Positions 25,906 to 35,640 are shown, counted from the stretch's first letter. The stretch is 58,663 nucleotides of DNA from Candidatus Merdisoma merdipullorum (GCA_018715645.1 DVLE01000020.1:1-58663), one strand, 5' to 3'. Notes: a model not told the origin generated them from the letters alone. Numbers and translations are program-made.

Positions 25906-26095
25906 GAAAGGAGAAGGGTACCTTCTGGTGTGATTGCAGAATCCATGGGAATACCACAGAAATACTTGACTCATATCGGGATAGTTTTAAAAGTCGGACA
26001 ACTTTATAGAGTCATACTCTGGTGCGGCACATCAGAAATAGAAAATACACAAGGAGGAAGGAGAATTACACTTTACGTTCCACAGGCCTCTTAAT
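25906..26095 (+). pseudogene. possible relic of an Rrf2-type regulator
   Basis: One frame reads VIAESMGIPQKYLTHIG (about 25930-25980), which resembles the recognition helix region of Rrf2 regulators (IAE..GIP.KYL..I). It lacks a start codon and its usual upstream domain and ends at a TAA at 26093. This is a weak match by eye only. Confidence 0.25.
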
Positions 26096-26122
26096 TCTAT
26101 CTTAATACCAGCATTGCCATCT

Positions 26123-26153
26123 TTATAGCATAGCAAGGTTCTTCATGCTATAA
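26123..26153. promoter_or_regulatory. inverted repeat and -10-like box upstream of kdpD
   Basis: TTATAGCAT (26123-26131) and ATGCTATAA (26145-26153) are exact inverted repeats with a 13-base loop, ending in TATAAT 30 bases before kdpD. No good -35 box lies at the usual spacing, so activator-dependent transcription is possible. KdpE is a candidate but unproven. Confidence 0.45.
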
Positions 26154-26181
26154 TAAATTATCTGATGCGAGGAGGAATGCA

Positions 26182-28866
26182 ATGTTGGAAAGTTATCAAG
26201 CGCAAAATCAAGATCGCTCAGGCTCCCCTCAAAAAGGACTCTTAAAAATCTTTTTTGGATACGCTGCGGGTGTTGGCAAGACTTATGCTATGCTGGAAGC
26301 TGCCCATCAGGCTCAAAAAAGAGGGGTAGACGTTGTTGTAGGCTATATTGAACGGCATACCCGCCCCGATACACTGGCGCTGCTGGAAGGACTGGAACAG
26401 CTACCTGAAAAAATTATTGAGTATAAAGGTATCGCGCTTAAAGAGTTGGATTTGGACGCCGCATTACAGCGCCATCCAAGTATTTTGCTGGTGGATGAGC
26501 TTGCCCATAGCAATGCTGCCGGGTGCCGCCATTCCAAAAGATACCAGGATGTGGAGGAACTGTTGCGGGCTGGTATCAATGTGTATACCACCGTCAATGT
26601 TCAGCACCTGGAATCCTTGAATGATTTGGTAGCCTCCATCACACACATTGCTGTCAGCGAGCGCATCCCTGATTCGGTTTTTGATTCCGCCGACCAGGTG
26701 GAGCTGGTGGATATCGAGCCGGACGACCTGATCCTGCGGCTGCAGTCCGGAAAAGTATATCAAAAGCAGCAGGCTTCCCGCGCCTTGGCTCACTTCTTTA
26801 CAAGAGATAATTTGGCGGCTCTTCGTGAAGTTGCTTTGCGCCGTACCGCTGACCAGCTGAGCAAAAAGGCTCAGAAGGCAGAAAATGAAATTACCGCCAA
26901 GGCGGGGGAACACATCCTGACCTGTCTTTCCAGTGCGCCATCCAATGCAAAGGTGATACGCACAGCGGCCCGTATGGCCGAGGCTTTTCACAGTGGCTTA
27001 ACGGCGCTGTTTGTGGAAACTCCTGAAACCAAGGAGCTTAAGGGAGAAAACCTGAAACGCCTGCGGGACAATATGCGTCTGGCGGAACAGTTGGGGGCGC
27101 GGATTGCCACCGTGTACGGGGACGACCTGGCTGTACAAATTGCCGAATATGCCAAGGTCAGCGGCGTTACAAAAATCGTACTGGGGCGTGCAAACCACCG
27201 CACGGCACTTTTTATGAAAAGCAAGCCGCTGGTGGACCGGCTTACCAGCATGATGGAGGATGTGGACGTCTATATCATCCCTGATGTCCAACCGCTATAT
27301 AAGAAAAAGAGGGTGCTGTTCCACAAACCGGAACAAGAATTTAGCTGGAAGGATCTTGGAAAATCTTTACTGCTCACCATTGCTGCCACAGGCATAAGCT
27401 TTTTGTTTTATGAACTCGGCCTGCGGGAAGCGAATATTATCATCGTCTATCTGCTGGGGGTTCTGCTCACAGCGGTTTGGACAAATGGGTATATTTACGG
27501 GATTTTGGTTTCGTTGCTGAGCGTAGTCTCCTTTAATTTTTTCTTTACAATTCCGCGTTTTTCCCTGACGGCGCTTGATCCGAACTACCCGGTCACCTTC
27601 CTGGTGATGCTGCTTGCAAGCTGTCTTTCCGGCTCCCTTGCAACCCGCGTAAAGCGGCAAGCGCGGCAATCGGCACAACGTGCCTATTATATGGAACTGC
27701 TGATGAATAGCAATCAGAAAATGCAACAAGGGCAAAGCGAGCGGGAAATCATCCAGATTGCTGCGCAGCAACTTCAATCCCTTCTGGATCGTCCGGTCAT
27801 GTATGCATTATTGGAAAAAGAGCAGAAAATCTGTTTCCATGTAGTTCCCGCTACTGAAACAGAACAGGTTATGGGAAGAATAACGGCAGAAGAACTGGGG
27901 GTGGCGGACTGGGTGGCCAAAAACGACAAGCACGCAGGCGCCACGACCAACACCCTCTCTCATGCACAGAACCTATACCTTTCCGTCCGCGGCAATCAGG
28001 AGGTTATGGCGGTGGTCGGCATACCAGCCAAGTTTTATCCACCTTTAGATGCTTTTGAAAAGAACCTGATAATCGCTATTCTGGATGAGTGCGGCCTGAT
28101 TTTGGAGCGCCGAAAGTTGCGCGCCGAAAAACAGGCTGCGGAAATGGAGACGCAGCGTGAACAGCTCCGTGCCAACCTGTTGCGGGCTATTTCTCATGAC
28201 CTGCGCACACCGCTGACCGGTATCAGTGGCAATGCCGGTGTGCTGATGGAGAAAAGCTTTTCATTGGACGAGAGCAAAAAACAGGAAATGTACAGTTCCA
28301 TCTATGACGATGCCATGTGGCTGATCAACCTGACGGAGAACCTGCTTTCTATCACCCGGATCGAAAACGGCACCATGCCGCTGCGGCGGGGGGCAGAGCT
28401 GATCGACGATATTTTTCACGAGGCGCTTTCCCATATAGACCGCCGGGCTGCAGAGCACGAGATCCACGTGGAACTTGCGGACGATATGCTGATGGCCAAT
28501 ATGGATGCCCGGCTGATCGTACAGGTCGTCATCAATATCGTGAACAACGCCATCAAGTATACGCCTGAAGGTTCGGATATCTGTCTGTCAGCTAAAAAAG
28601 AAAACAGTCTGGTCCGCATCGAGATCGCCGATAACGGCCCTGGCATATCTGACGAGGCAAAACGGCGTTTGTTCGACATGTTCTACACAGCGGATACCGG
28701 CAGCGCTGGAGCGGACAGCCGGCGGGGCCTTGGGTTGGGACTGAGCCTGTGCAAATCCATTGTGAAAGCGCACGGCGGTTCGATTACCGTTCATGATAAC
28801 CAGCCGCACGGAGCGGTGTTTTCCTTTACATTACCTTTGGAGGAGGTGAAGATTCAAGATGTATAA
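26182..28866 (+). CDS. kdpD: osmosensitive K+ channel sensor histidine kinase
   Basis: The sensor of K+ limitation that phosphorylates KdpE. The 894-residue protein has the N-terminal KdpD domain with Walker A GYAAGVGKT (26-34) and Walker B ILLVDELAHSN, a USP-like domain (about 245-370), four membrane helices (about 395-495), a GAF-like region, and the kinase core. The phosphoacceptor is His672 in ISHDLRTPLTG; the ATP-binding boxes DNGPGIS and GLGLGLSLCKSI follow. In the USP-like domain CLSSAPSN...LTALFVE resembles the c-di-AMP-binding motif described for Staphylococcus aureus KdpD but lacks its second conserved Ser. ATG 26182 has GAGGAGG. It overlaps kdpE by eight bases. Confidence 0.97.
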   Translation: MLESYQAQNQDRSGSPQKGLLKIFFGYAAGVGKTYAMLEAAHQAQKRGVDVVVGYIERHTRPDTLALLEGLEQLPEKIIEYKGIALKELDLDAALQRHPSILLVDELAHSNAAGCRHSKRYQDVEELLRAGINVYTTVNVQHLESLNDLVASITHIAVSERIPDSVFDSADQVELVDIEPDDLILRLQSGKVYQKQQASRALAHFFTRDNLAALREVALRRTADQLSKKAQKAENEITAKAGEHILTCLSSAPSNAKVIRTAARMAEAFHSGLTALFVETPETKELKGENLKRLRDNMRLAEQLGARIATVYGDDLAVQIAEYAKVSGVTKIVLGRANHRTALFMKSKPLVDRLTSMMEDVDVYIIPDVQPLYKKKRVLFHKPEQEFSWKDLGKSLLLTIAATGISFLFYELGLREANIIIVYLLGVLLTAVWTNGYIYGILVSLLSVVSFNFFFTIPRFSLTALDPNYPVTFLVMLLASCLSGSLATRVKRQARQSAQRAYYMELLMNSNQKMQQGQSEREIIQIAAQQLQSLLDRPVMYALLEKEQKICFHVVPATETEQVMGRITAEELGVADWVAKNDKHAGATTNTLSHAQNLYLSVRGNQEVMAVVGIPAKFYPPLDAFEKNLIIAILDECGLILERRKLRAEKQAAEMETQREQLRANLLRAISHDLRTPLTGISGNAGVLMEKSFSLDESKKQEMYSSIYDDAMWLINLTENLLSITRIENGTMPLRRGAELIDDIFHEALSHIDRRAAEHEIHVELADDMLMANMDARLIVQVVINIVNNAIKYTPEGSDICLSAKKENSLVRIEIADNGPGISDEAKRRLFDMFYTADTGSAGADSRRGLGLGLSLCKSIVKAHGGSITVHDNQPHGAVFSFTLPLEEVKIQDV

Positions 28867-29557
28867 ACCGAAAATTCTCGTGGTAGAGGACGACCCTGTT
28901 ATCACCAATTTGATCCGCACCACTTTGGATACACAGGAATATCAGTATCACACTGCAAGAAACGGCACAGGGGGGATACTGGACGCTGTTTCCTATAATC
29001 CCGATGTTATCATTTTGGATTTGGGGCTGCCCGATATGGACGGTGTGGAGATTATCCGCAAGGTTCGCGGATGGAGCAGTGTTCCTATTATCATCGTGAG
29101 TGCACGGAGCGAGGATCAGGACAAGGTAGAGGCTCTGGATGCCGGAGCAGACGACTACCTTACAAAACCATTCAGCATTGACGAATTTCTGGCTAGGCTT
29201 CGTGTAGCCCTGCGTCGCAGCCGAATCGACCAGACTGCCGTGCCCGCCCAGTCGTCTCTGTATCAAAATGGAGAATTGCGTATCGATTACGCGGCAGGAT
29301 GCGCCTATATGGAAGGAAAGGAGATCCACCTGACCCCTATTGAATATAAGCTCCTGTGTGTACTTGCAAAAAATACGGGAAAGGTCCTAACGCATAATTA
29401 TATCCTGAAAGAAGTATGGGGAACCGCCCTTACCGCCGATATTCCTTCTCTGCGCGTTTTTATGGCCACCCTGCGCAAGAAGATCGAATGTGACCCATCC
29501 GCCCCCAAGTATATCCAAACCCACATTGGCGTTGGGTATCGAATGATTCGGCAATAA
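28859..29557 (+). CDS. kdpE: KDP operon response regulator
   Basis: An OmpR-type DNA-binding regulator, 232 residues. The receiver domain has acidic VVEDDP, phosphoacceptor Asp near 52 in VIILDLGLPD, and Lys in LTKPF (near 103). The winged-helix effector covers about 130-230, with TPIEYKLLCVL and the recognition region RVFMATLRKK. It is translated with kdpD through the eight-base overlap and is followed by a strong terminator, so the two-component pair is a separate transcript from the kdpFABC genes it should control. Confidence 0.96.
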   Translation: MYKPKILVVEDDPVITNLIRTTLDTQEYQYHTARNGTGGILDAVSYNPDVIILDLGLPDMDGVEIIRKVRGWSSVPIIIVSARSEDQDKVEALDAGADDYLTKPFSIDEFLARLRVALRRSRIDQTAVPAQSSLYQNGELRIDYAAGCAYMEGKEIHLTPIEYKLLCVLAKNTGKVLTHNYILKEVWGTALTADIPSLRVFMATLRKKIECDPSAPKYIQTHIGVGYRMIRQ

Positions 29558-29570
29558 ATTCCGTTTTTCT

Positions 29571-29600
29571 GAGCCGCCCGCTTTTGCGGGCGGCTTTTTT
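29571..29600 (+). terminator. intrinsic terminator after kdpE
   Basis: AGCCGCCCGC pairs exactly with GCGGGCGGCT across a TTTT loop and is followed by TTTT. It separates kdpDE from kdpFABC. Confidence 0.95.
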
Positions 29601-29820
29601 GAGTATGACGGGCACGCCGTCAGTTTGTGGTAAAACCCACAAGGGGTAGCTGCCGACGAACCCCATAGCAAGTATCTGAAAGCAGGAGTTATAACGCCGC
29701 AGGGCTGCGAGGAAACAAAACAATGGATGAGGAATTGGGGACAAGAGGCAGGGTTAACTGCCATGTCCTTGGTTCCATGAAAACAGTAATGACAGAGACA
29801 GACGCACATTTTTACCGGGT
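29601..29820. other. noncoding hairpin-rich segment, possible ICE remnant
   Basis: No gene is seen. Adjacent short stems occur: TTGTGG with CCACAA (about 29622-29640) and GGGG with CCCC around 29643-29664. From memory the block resembles noncoding sequence of Tn1549-type conjugative elements; this is unverified. Confidence 0.35.
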
Positions 29821-29821
29821 C

Positions 29822-29880
29822 TTTATATGTTTTTAATCCTTGCCGGGAAATGTTAAGCGCACCTTCATCGCTTATATGAT
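29822..29880 (+). promoter_or_regulatory. candidate kdpFABC promoter with KdpE-like box
   Basis: TTAAGC (29853-29858), 16 bases, then TATGAT (29875-29880). A T-rich tract, TTTATATGTTTTTA (29822-29835), lies upstream and is reminiscent of the Escherichia coli KdpE site; the comparison is from memory. TAAGCG (29854-29859) is repeated inverted at 29869-29874. Confidence 0.45.
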
Positions 29881-29918
29881 AGGATTCTCTCCAGGAAAGC
29901 AGAGAGGAGGATACATTT

Positions 29919-30017
29919 ATGATGGATTGTGTTATGCTCGCAGTTCTAACAGGGTGTATTGGTTCCATTATCTTGCTGATTGACTGGTGTCAAAAGCAAG
30001 TGGATAGAAGCGAGTAA
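29919..30017 (+). CDS. 32-residue small membrane ORF ahead of kdpF
   Basis: ATG 29919 has a strong AGAGGAGG at 29901-29910 and the frame ends 12 bases before kdpF. The peptide opens MMDCVMLAVLTGC, has a single hydrophobic helix (about 6-21) and ends with a charged tail (WCQKQVDRSE). Three cysteines are present. It lies in the kdpFABC transcript and could be a further small subunit or regulator like KdpF. No family is recognised. Confidence 0.65.
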   Translation: MMDCVMLAVLTGCIGSIILLIDWCQKQVDRSE

Positions 30018-30029
30018 GGAGAGAGAATC

Positions 30030-30107
30030 ATGACTATTTTAGGAATCATTGTTTTACTGTTGGGTGTTTATTTGGTCTACGCATTGCTTCACCCGGAAAA
30101 GTTTTAA
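30030..30107 (+). CDS. kdpF: potassium-transporting ATPase small subunit KdpF
   Basis: 25 residues in one membrane helix: MTILGIIVLLLGVYLVYALL then HPEKF. The VYLVYAL core matches KdpF, the lipid-like subunit that stabilises KdpFABC. ATG 30030 follows GGAGAGAG; 21 bases to kdpA. It is too short for usual gene finders. Confidence 0.9.
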   Translation: MTILGIIVLLLGVYLVYALLHPEKF

Positions 30108-30128
30108 GACCAGCAGGAGGGAAACCAG

Positions 30129-31901
30129 ATGTTACAAATTGCCTTGACCATTTTTATTTATTTGATTCTGGTCATTTCGGTGGGGATTTATGTATACCAT
30201 ATCGCCGCTGGAAAACATACCTTTGCCGACCCGGTATTGAACCGGGTAGACGGCGTTATTTATAAAATTTGCGGTATCAACCCCCAAAATAACATGAACT
30301 GGAAAAAGTATGCTGTTTCCTTGGTGGCGACCAACGGGGTCATGATGCTGATGGGATATCTTGTTTTGCGGATTCAAAGCATTGGGCTGTTCAATCCGAA
30401 TGGAATTGGAGGCATGGAAGAATCGCTCTCCTTCAATACCATCATCAGCTTTATGACCAATACCAATTTGCAGCATTATTCCGGCGAGTCGGGACTGTCC
30501 TACTTGTCGCAGATGTTGGTCATTATTTTCATGATGTTCGTGTCCGCCGCCAGCGGGTATGCCGCGTGCATAGCTTTCATCCGTGGCCTGGCAGGCAAGT
30601 CGAAGGATAACGTCGGCAACTTCTTTTCAGATCTTGTCCGTATTACGACCCGCGTGTTGCTTCCATTTTCTATCGTCGGTGGCCTGTTGCTAGTGTGGCA
30701 GGGAGTGCCGCAGAATTTTTCCGGGAATGTGGTGGTAGATACCATTGAGGGAACAAAACAGGTAATTGCCATGGGGCCGGTAGCGGCTCTGGAAATCATC
30801 AAGCATCTTGGTACAAACGGAGGCGGATTTTTGGGCGCGAATTCGGCAACGCCGATTGAGAATCCGACAATCCTTTCCAATTTGATTGAACTGTATTCCA
30901 TGATGCTTTTACCTGGAGCCTGCGTGATCACCTTTGGCAAAATGGTCCGTGACCGTAAGCGTGAGCTGGCGGTTGCCAATATTTCAGATGACACAAACAT
31001 TGCAATATCTAAGAAGGCGCACAGGAGTCTGACTGTCTGGATGTATGGACGTGAAGGGCGCAGCATCTTTGCCGCAATGGGGATTCTGTTCCTGATTGGA
31101 CTGGGAATCTGCTTCTGGGCAGAAAGCCAGGGCAATCCGGCGTTGGCCGGTGTGGGACTCAGCCAATCCATGGGGAGCATGGAGGGGAAAGAAGTCCGAT
31201 TCGGTGTAGCTCAGTCCTCTCTGTTTACAACGGTCACCACTTCGTTCACGACCGGTACCGTCAACAACATGCATGACACGCTGACGCCGCTGGGCGGTAT
31301 GATCCCCATGCTTCATATGATGCTCAATGTGGTATTTGGCGGCAAGGGCGTTGGCCTGATGAATATGATCACTTATGCTATTCTGGCTGTGTTCATTTGC
31401 GGCTTGATGATCGGGCGCACGCCGGAGTATCTCGGCAAAAAGATCGAAGGGCGGGAGATGAAGCTGGCCGCCTTGTGCATCATCATTCATCCTTTGCTTA
31501 TATTGGTATTCTCGGCGTTGGCGGTAGGCACATCGGCAGGATTGGCCGGCATCACCAACCCCGGATATCATGGACTTTCACAGGTACTCTATGAGTTTGC
31601 CTCTTCCGCAGCCAACAACGGCTCCGGTTTTGAAGGGCTGGCGGACAATACGCTGTTCTGGAATATCACCACAGGCATCGTCATGTTCTTCGGACGGTAT
31701 CTCTCGATGATATTACAACTTGCGATTGCAGACTCGCTGATGAAAAAGAGGTTTGTTAACGAATCGGCAGGCACGCTTCATACGGATACCATGAGTTTTG
31801 CAGTTATTTTGGTATTTGTTGTCTATATTTTTGCAGCGCTGACCTTCTTCCCGGTGCTGGCGCTTGGCCCTGTTGCCGAATATTTGACCCTTTGGGCATA
31901 A
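30129..31901 (+). CDS. kdpA: potassium-transporting ATPase K+-binding subunit
   Basis: The channel-like subunit that selects K+. 590 residues with about ten membrane segments. Pore-loop signatures are present: GLSYLSQM, TNGGGFLGANSATPIENPT (near 235-253), TTSFTTGTVNNMHDTLTPLG and NNGSGFEGL. ATG 30129 has GGAGGG at good spacing. It is the third gene of the sORF-kdpF-kdpA-kdpB-kdpC transcript. Confidence 0.97.
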   Translation: MLQIALTIFIYLILVISVGIYVYHIAAGKHTFADPVLNRVDGVIYKICGINPQNNMNWKKYAVSLVATNGVMMLMGYLVLRIQSIGLFNPNGIGGMEESLSFNTIISFMTNTNLQHYSGESGLSYLSQMLVIIFMMFVSAASGYAACIAFIRGLAGKSKDNVGNFFSDLVRITTRVLLPFSIVGGLLLVWQGVPQNFSGNVVVDTIEGTKQVIAMGPVAALEIIKHLGTNGGGFLGANSATPIENPTILSNLIELYSMMLLPGACVITFGKMVRDRKRELAVANISDDTNIAISKKAHRSLTVWMYGREGRSIFAAMGILFLIGLGICFWAESQGNPALAGVGLSQSMGSMEGKEVRFGVAQSSLFTTVTTSFTTGTVNNMHDTLTPLGGMIPMLHMMLNVVFGGKGVGLMNMITYAILAVFICGLMIGRTPEYLGKKIEGREMKLAALCIIIHPLLILVFSALAVGTSAGLAGITNPGYHGLSQVLYEFASSAANNGSGFEGLADNTLFWNITTGIVMFFGRYLSMILQLAIADSLMKKRFVNESAGTLHTDTMSFAVILVFVVYIFAALTFFPVLALGPVAEYLTLWA

Positions 31902-31913
31902 GGAGGAACCGTC

Positions 31914-33977
31914 ATGAGTAAAAGGAATCAGAAGCTGATCACGTCTGAAATTTTTCGCCAGGCAGTCATCGGCTCCTTTACAAAGCTGAATCCTGTCTAC
32001 ATGATGAAAAACCCCGTCATGTTTGTTGTGGAGATTGGCTTTTTTATCACACTTATACTTTCATTTTTCCCCGGCTTATTTGGGGATAGCAGTACAGGCA
32101 CGAATATAAGGGTGTACAACATTATCGTCTGCGCAGTGCTGTTTGTCACCGTCCTGTTCGCAAACTTCGCGGAGTCGGTGGCGGAAGGCCGGGGCAAAGC
32201 GCAGGCTGCTAGCCTGAAAAAGACGCAGAAGGATACCAAAGCCCGTCTGTTACTGGAGGATGGTGCAGAGAAAACAGTTCTGTCCAGCGAATTGAAAAAG
32301 GGCGATGTGGTTTTGGTAAAGGCTGGCGAGATTATCCCCGGCGATGGAGAAGTCATTGAGGGTATTGCTTCGGTAGACGAGTCGGCCATCACAGGTGAGT
32401 CCGCTCCGGTGGTACGGGAATCAGGCGGCGATTTCTGTTCCGTGACCGGTGGCACGACCATTGTGTCTGACTGGCTGAAAATCCAGATTACTTCCGATGC
32501 GGGCAACAGCTTCCTCGATCGAATGATCGCGCTGGTGGAGGGCGCTTCCCGCAAAAAGACTCCCAATGAAATCGCCCTCAGCACCCTGCTGGTATCGCTG
32601 ACGATTATTTTTCTGATCGTCATTGTGACGCTGTATCCGATTGGACTGTATTCCGGGGTGCAGCTCCAGACTTCAACCCTGATTGCGCTGACTGTCTGCC
32701 TGATCCCCACCACGATCGGCGGGCTTCTCTCCGCCATCGGTATTGCAGGTATGGACCGTGTGACCCGGTTCAATGTCATTGCCATGTCTGGCAAGGCCGT
32801 GGAAGCCTGTGGTGATGTAGACACCATGATTCTGGACAAAACTGGCACTATCACCTACGGCAACCGTCTGGCCGCCGATTTCTTCCCCGTAGGCGGCGCC
32901 TCCCGCAGCGAATTGATCCGTTGCGCCGCACTGACCAGCCTGCACGACGATACCCCAGAAGGAAAATCTACGCTGGAGCTTGCCCGGCGTCTGGGTAATA
33001 CCAGTCAGGATGCTGCGGGTGCCGAATACATTGAATTTACGGCTCAAACCCGGATGAGCGGCGTGGATCTGCCCGACGGCACAAAGGTGCGCAAAGGCGC
33101 CTCCGAGGCCATTGAGAAATATGTGAAATCCCTGGGAGGAGCGATTCCCGCCGACCTGCATGAACAGGTCGATAAAATTTCCAGCCTTGGCGGTACGCCG
33201 CTGACGGTCTGTGAAAATAACCGGGTTTTGGGAGTTATTTATCTGAAAGACACTGTGAAGCCTGGCATGGTGGAGCGGTTTGAGCGTCTACGCGCCATCG
33301 GCATCAAGACCATTATGTGTACTGGTGACAATCCGCTGACTGCAGCGACTATCGCCAAAGAAGCGGGCGTGGACGGTTTTATTGCAGAATGCAGGCCGGA
33401 AGATAAGATTGATGTCATCAAGAGGGAGCAGGCGGAGGGCAAAATCGTTGCCATGACCGGTGACGGCACCAACGACGCGCCTGCGCTGGCACAGGCGAAT
33501 GTGGGTCTTGCCATGAACAGTGGCACCACCGCGGCTAAAGAAGCCGCCAATATGGTGGATCTGGACTCCGATCCCACGAAGATTCTGGAAGTTGTGGAGA
33601 TTGGCAAACAGCTTCTGATTACGCGGGGCAGCCTAACGACTTTCTCCATTGCCAACGACATTGCAAAGTATTTCGCCATCATCCCCGCCATGTTTATGAT
33701 GGCAATCCCACAACTGAGTGTTTTGAACATTATGCGTCTGGCAACGCCGTACAGTGCGATTCTGTCGGCACTGATTTTCAATGCCATTATTATTCCCTGC
33801 TTGATTCCCCTGGCCATGAAGGGCGTAAAATATCGGCCTATGTCCTCTGGAAAGCTGTTGGCAAGGAACATGCTGATTTATGGTCTCGGCGGCGTCATAA
33901 CCCCATTTGTGGGGATTAAGATCATTGATATGTTGATTGCACCGTTGCTTACAGTTATTGGCACGGTCGGATTTTAA
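31914..33977 (+). CDS. kdpB: potassium-transporting ATPase ATP-binding subunit
   Basis: The P-type ATPase subunit that powers K+ uptake. 687 residues. The phosphorylation site is Asp308 in DKTGTITYG, the actuator loop is AITGESAP, and the hinge is [15 protein letters not shown]. These fit the KdpB family exactly in order. The gene starts 12 bases after kdpA with AAGGAGG. No truncation is seen. Confidence 0.98.
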   Translation: MSKRNQKLITSEIFRQAVIGSFTKLNPVYMMKNPVMFVVEIGFFITLILSFFPGLFGDSSTGTNIRVYNIIVCAVLFVTVLFANFAESVAEGRGKAQAASLKKTQKDTKARLLLEDGAEKTVLSSELKKGDVVLVKAGEIIPGDGEVIEGIASVDESAITGESAPVVRESGGDFCSVTGGTTIVSDWLKIQITSDAGNSFLDRMIALVEGASRKKTPNEIALSTLLVSLTIIFLIVIVTLYPIGLYSGVQLQTSTLIALTVCLIPTTIGGLLSAIGIAGMDRVTRFNVIAMSGKAVEACGDVDTMILDKTGTITYGNRLAADFFPVGGASRSELIRCAALTSLHDDTPEGKSTLELARRLGNTSQDAAGAEYIEFTAQTRMSGVDLPDGTKVRKGASEAIEKYVKSLGGAIPADLHEQVDKISSLGGTPLTVCENNRVLGVIYLKDTVKPGMVERFERLRAIGIKTIMCTGDNPLTAATIAKEAGVDGFIAECRPEDKIDVIKREQAEGKIVAMTGDGTNDAPALAQANVGLAMNSGTTAAKEAANMVDLDSDPTKILEVVEIGKQLLITRGSLTTFSIANDIAKYFAIIPAMFMMAIPQLSVLNIMRLATPYSAILSALIFNAIIIPCLIPLAMKGVKYRPMSSGKLLARNMLIYGLGGVITPFVGIKIIDMLIAPLLTVIGTVGF

Positions 33978-33994
33978 GGAAAGGTGAACATGTG

Positions 33995-34648
33995 ATGAAA
34001 GAATCTGTCAAATCTGTATTTCATGGTGCGCGTCAGATGATCGGTATCACAGTCATTCTGATGCTGATCTGCGGGCTTCTGTTTCCCTGTGTGCTGACAG
34101 GTGTGTCTGCGCTGATTTTTCCCTATCAAGCAGGTGGAAATCTGCTCACTGTTGACGGGCAAACGGTTGGTGCGGAGTATGTAGGCCAGGAATTTACCGA
34201 AGATTATTATATGTGGAGCCGCCCGTCTGCATATCATTACAATGTTTATGTGGAAGGTGAGGATGGAAAACCGTACTACAATGATGGAACCGAGTTTCCC
34301 GGCATCAGCTCCGGCTCCAACAACTATGCGGCAACCAATCCGGCGCTGACCGAACGTGTAGAGGCAGACATTGAAGCGTTTCTGGAAAAAAATCCTGATG
34401 TAAAGCGGGAGGATATCCCCACCGATTTACTGACGGCCTCTGGTTCCGGCCTTGACCCGCACATTTCCCCTGCCTCCGCCGAAATACAGATTCCCCGGAT
34501 TGCCAAGGCATCCGGGCTTACGGAGGAAGAAGTCAGGGATATTGTAAAAGAAAATACCCAGGGAAAAGTTCTCGGCATCTTTGGTGAGGAGACTGTCAAT
34601 GTGCTCAAGGTTAATGTTGAGATCGCACAGAGAATGGGTATTTTGTGA
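33995..34648 (+). CDS. kdpC: potassium-transporting ATPase C subunit
   Basis: A single-pass periplasmic-side subunit that assists ATP binding in KdpFABC. 217 residues with one N-terminal membrane helix (about 15-37), then SRPSAYHYN and SGSGLDPHISPASAEIQIPR, the KdpC signatures, and a TQGKVLGIFGE tail. ATG 33995 is preferred to GTG 33992 because AGGTGA is then well spaced. Confidence 0.96.
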   Translation: MKESVKSVFHGARQMIGITVILMLICGLLFPCVLTGVSALIFPYQAGGNLLTVDGQTVGAEYVGQEFTEDYYMWSRPSAYHYNVYVEGEDGKPYYNDGTEFPGISSGSNNYAATNPALTERVEADIEAFLEKNPDVKREDIPTDLLTASGSGLDPHISPASAEIQIPRIAKASGLTEEEVRDIVKENTQGKVLGIFGEETVNVLKVNVEIAQRMGIL

Positions 34649-34663
34649 CAGGGAGGAATGGCT

Positions 34664-35553
34664 ATGGAGGAGATGCACTGTTTCAAAGAATCACAGCGGG
34701 TAGAAATCCCTTCTCCCGATTTTAAGGATAACATCACGCTGAAAATCTTGCTGCAATTTCTGTGCGATCTTTGCACCTGGGCGCACACCGCGCTGGTCAC
34801 CAGCGTTGGCATCAAAAAAGATGCGCATAGCATCTATTTCCTCTTTCGTGATTTTGCGTTTTCAGAACAGGATTTCTGGCAGACCTTTGGCGGGTACATG
34901 GTTGTGCTCCACTCAAAGTGGAAAATAGACATCTTTGGCGCAGAGCTCTCTTCGCAGGAAACGGTGGAACTGTCGCTTGATCAGAAAAAGGAAACATTTT
35001 ATGCTGTTCAAAAAACGGTTTCTGGGTGTTATGCAGACAGTATCCGCTCTCTTTGCCTGCGAATTCAATGCGCCAGCAAGGAGGAAGCTGCTTTAATGGA
35101 GTTGCTCTGGCAGAGAATGGACCGGCAAAGCGGAGTCCTTGTGGCGGAGTGGGATCTGCGCGAAATTTTCGAACGGGAACACATCCCGTGGGTGCAGCAG
35201 AATACTTGCTACTGCTACGGAAACATCTCAGAAGATCAAGAACAGCAAAACTATCTGGGGTTTTCTCCTTCCCACAAAAAGTCAATCTCTGGCTACGATT
35301 TTTGGAGAACGGAGTTGATTATACGGAATTTGAATGGCTTTATAGCGGAATTTTAAAACAGAATCTGAACGACCGGACTGAATGGGAGCTGGCTATATAT
35401 GTAGCCTTGAACCAGCTGGACTACACTTTGAAAATATCCGAATTAGAATTTGAACTATATGATGGGGAAGGCGAACGTCGCTATTTCAGTTTTGACAGTG
35501 AACAAAACGCCCAGCGAGTTTTTCTAAAGCTGCTATTTCCGTTAAACATCTGA
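34664..35553 (+). pseudogene. frameshifted gene of unknown function downstream of kdpC
   Basis: ATG 34664 has GGGAGG and starts MEEMHCFKESQRVEI. The frame stops at 35356, while a second frame (-1) continues as VNLWLRFLENGVDYTEF to 35553. Joining them near the five-A run at 35276-35280 gives one protein of about 296 residues. The protein has no recognised domain and no membrane segment. It sits in the kdp transcript just before its terminator. The break may be a mutation, a sequencing error or recoding. Confidence 0.65.
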
Positions 35554-35605
35554 TTTTAACACGCTTCGCTATTTTTCAAACAACGCCAAAATCAAAACAA
35601 ATGCG

Positions 35606-35640
35606 AAAGGACAGGAATGGTATCACCACTCCTGTCCTTT
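35606..35640 (+). terminator. intrinsic terminator of kdp transcript
   Basis: AAAGGACAGGA pairs exactly with TCCTGTCCTTT; an inner TGGT-ACCA stem extends it. T-rich sequence follows. Confidence 0.85.

Noticed and set aside
25761-25946. 61-codon minus-strand frame
   Set aside because: It spans a palindrome and lacks a ribosome site; judged as noncoding.
29558-30128. c-di-AMP (ydaO) riboswitch before kdp genes
   Set aside because: Such switches often precede kdp genes in Firmicutes, but the conserved blocks were not seen here or before kdpD.
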